Virus record (IMG/VR): IMGVR_UViG_3300032217_000353
Coordinates: 1-29,199 of that record
Reading direction: 5' to 3' (one strand)
DNA: 29,199 bases
Source: a virus
Position numbers and translations under genes: made by a program. The notes beneath the pieces are model-generated. The model worked only from the letters and a program-made list of their open reading frames with translations. It did not search any database and was not told the DNA's origin. Position 1 is the stretch's first letter, and every line of letters starts with the position of its first letter. Positions 28,610-29,199 of the stretch are shown piece after piece.

Positions 28610-29199
28610 ATGTCATTCTCTGTAACTGGTTTAACTAACTATACCAATGAGCAATCTACGGACTTGTTGGTAAAAGCATTATTTAGCGGCAAGACTGCTA
28701 AATTATTGTACGATGCTGGTCAAGTACAAGTAGGTGTAAAATCTGCTTCTGCTTTGAACATTCTCTCTTCTGATGTCTACTTCCAAACTGATGGTTGCGG
28801 ATATTCTCCAAGTGGTGTTACTAACTTTACACAACGTGTAATCACAATTGGTAAAATTAAAGTTGAAGAAACTTTATGCCCTAAAACACTTGAAGCAAAA
28901 TGGATGCAAACACAAATTGCACCAGGTTCACCAACTGAAGTTCCATTTAGCGAACAAATCGGTATGGAAAAATCAAAAGTAATTGCTGAAAAATTGGAAA
29001 TTGCAATGTGGCAAGGTACAACTGCAACTGCTAACACTAACCCTAACACGAACAAATTTGATGGTTTGTTAAAGGTTATCACTGATAGTGCTGCATTTGT
29101 AAGTGGAAACACTGGTAGTGTAACTGCGGTAACTTCTGCAAACATTGGTACAATCATTGACGCTATCTACGCAGCAGTACCAGCAAGAATTGCAGACAA
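28610..29199 (+). CDS. Major capsid protein, N-terminal part (3' end cut by window)
   Basis: It starts with ATG 28610 (MSFSVTGLTNYTNEQSTD) and runs past the window end with 196 residues visible. The final 213 bases match the window start at 91%. Joined through that overlap the protein has 310 residues. It follows the scaffold-like gene by 10 bases. The N-terminal part has a 'YTNEQSTDLLVKALF' arm and a central KLEIAMWQG helix typical of HK97-fold capsid proteins of this host group. The fold assignment is by context. Confidence 0.75.
   Translation, partial: MSFSVTGLTNYTNEQSTDLLVKALFSGKTAKLLYDAGQVQVGVKSASALNILSSDVYFQTDGCGYSPSGVTNFTQRVITIGKIKVEETLCPKTLEAKWMQTQIAPGSPTEVPFSEQIGMEKSKVIAEKLEIAMWQGTTATANTNPNTNKFDGLLKVITDSAAFVSGNTGSVTAVTSANIGTIIDAIYAAVPARIAD
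28987..29199. repeat. Imperfect terminal overlap, right copy
   Basis: Partner of 1-213 with 19 mismatches and no gaps. It lies inside the capsid gene in the same reading frame as the left copy. The distance between the copies gives a unit of 28,986 bases. Confidence 0.85.

Noticed and set aside
28056-28616. Long open frame on the - strand opposite the scaffold-like gene
   Set aside because: It lies fully over a + strand gene with good context, the product is low-complexity Ser/Thr/Ile-rich, and all other genes are on the + strand.
1-29199. Diversity-generating retroelement as the source of the diverged capsid copies
   Set aside because: No reverse transcriptase is present, and the changes are spread over all bases and mostly synonymous instead of being adenine-directed.
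1-29199. CRISPR array, tRNA genes, integrase or attachment site
   Set aside because: No regularly spaced repeats, no cloverleaf-like sequence and no recombinase motifs were seen on either strand by eye.

Overview
The window is most likely a nearly complete genome, about 29 kb, of a tailed double-stranded DNA phage that infects a member of the Bacteroidota (Flavobacterium-like or a relative). The base composition is strongly A+T-rich. Every credible gene lies on the + strand, and neighbouring genes overlap by ATGA, GTGA or similar junctions. The intergenic promoters carry the Bacteroidota -7 box TAnnTTTG, and start sites lack Shine-Dalgarno sequences. The last 213 bases align to the first 213 bases at about 91% identity (19 mismatches, mostly synonymous). 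The two halves of the major capsid gene at the window ends join in frame into one 310-residue protein. I therefore read the window as one turn of a circular or terminally redundant genome (unit about 28,986 bp) that closes on a diverged variant of itself. A tandem pair of capsid genes is the alternative.

Layout, starting from packaging. 15.6-19.8 kb: HNH nuclease, methyltransferase, small terminase-like protein, several tiny genes, a GT4-type glycosyltransferase and the large terminase. 19.8-20.6 kb: a tail assembly chaperone-like gene with a T9 slippery run and a -1 frame extension. 20.55-20.83 kb: a control region with a promoter, an intrinsic terminator 28 bp after it, 20-bp direct repeats spaced 40 bp apart, and a 16-bp palindrome. 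20.8-26.9 kb: two baseplate/tail-tip proteins and the tape measure. 26.9-29.2 kb and 1-0.56 kb: XkdF-type protease carrying a HAD domain, scaffold-like protein and major capsid protein. 0.57-2.65 kb: tail-tube candidate and probable adhesins. 2.65-8.7 kb: small membrane proteins, portal fusion, connector proteins, a spanin-like pair, a metallophosphoesterase, an L,D-transpeptidase-fold endolysin and a gp10-like protein. Portal and terminase are thus separated by the whole tail and capsid module, which is an unusual order.

8.75-15.1 kb is the early/replication region. It holds a small HTH protein behind a textbook promoter, an ERF single-strand annealing protein with a YqaJ exonuclease, several small unknown genes, a PD-(D/E)XK-like nuclease, a replisome-organizer-like protein, a DnaB-type helicase, a stand-alone DnaA domain IV-like protein and a sigma-like protein. 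No integrase, excisionase, CI-like repressor, tRNA, CRISPR array or reverse transcriptase was seen, so a lytic life style is the simplest reading.

The most striking item not explained by protein genes is at 11,534-11,645. A -7 box is followed by a structured RNA of about 95 nt with two hairpins. Their loops are complementary over 7 nt (a predicted kissing-loop), and the second hairpin is a 19-bp intrinsic terminator ending four bases before the next start codon. It could be a phage small RNA or an attenuator leader. Other leads are the programmed frameshift, the HAD-protease fusion, a portal with winged-helix and MuF-like tail domains, a possible one-protein spanin, and an 8-mer CTAATTTA placed 5-7 nt before four structural gene starts.
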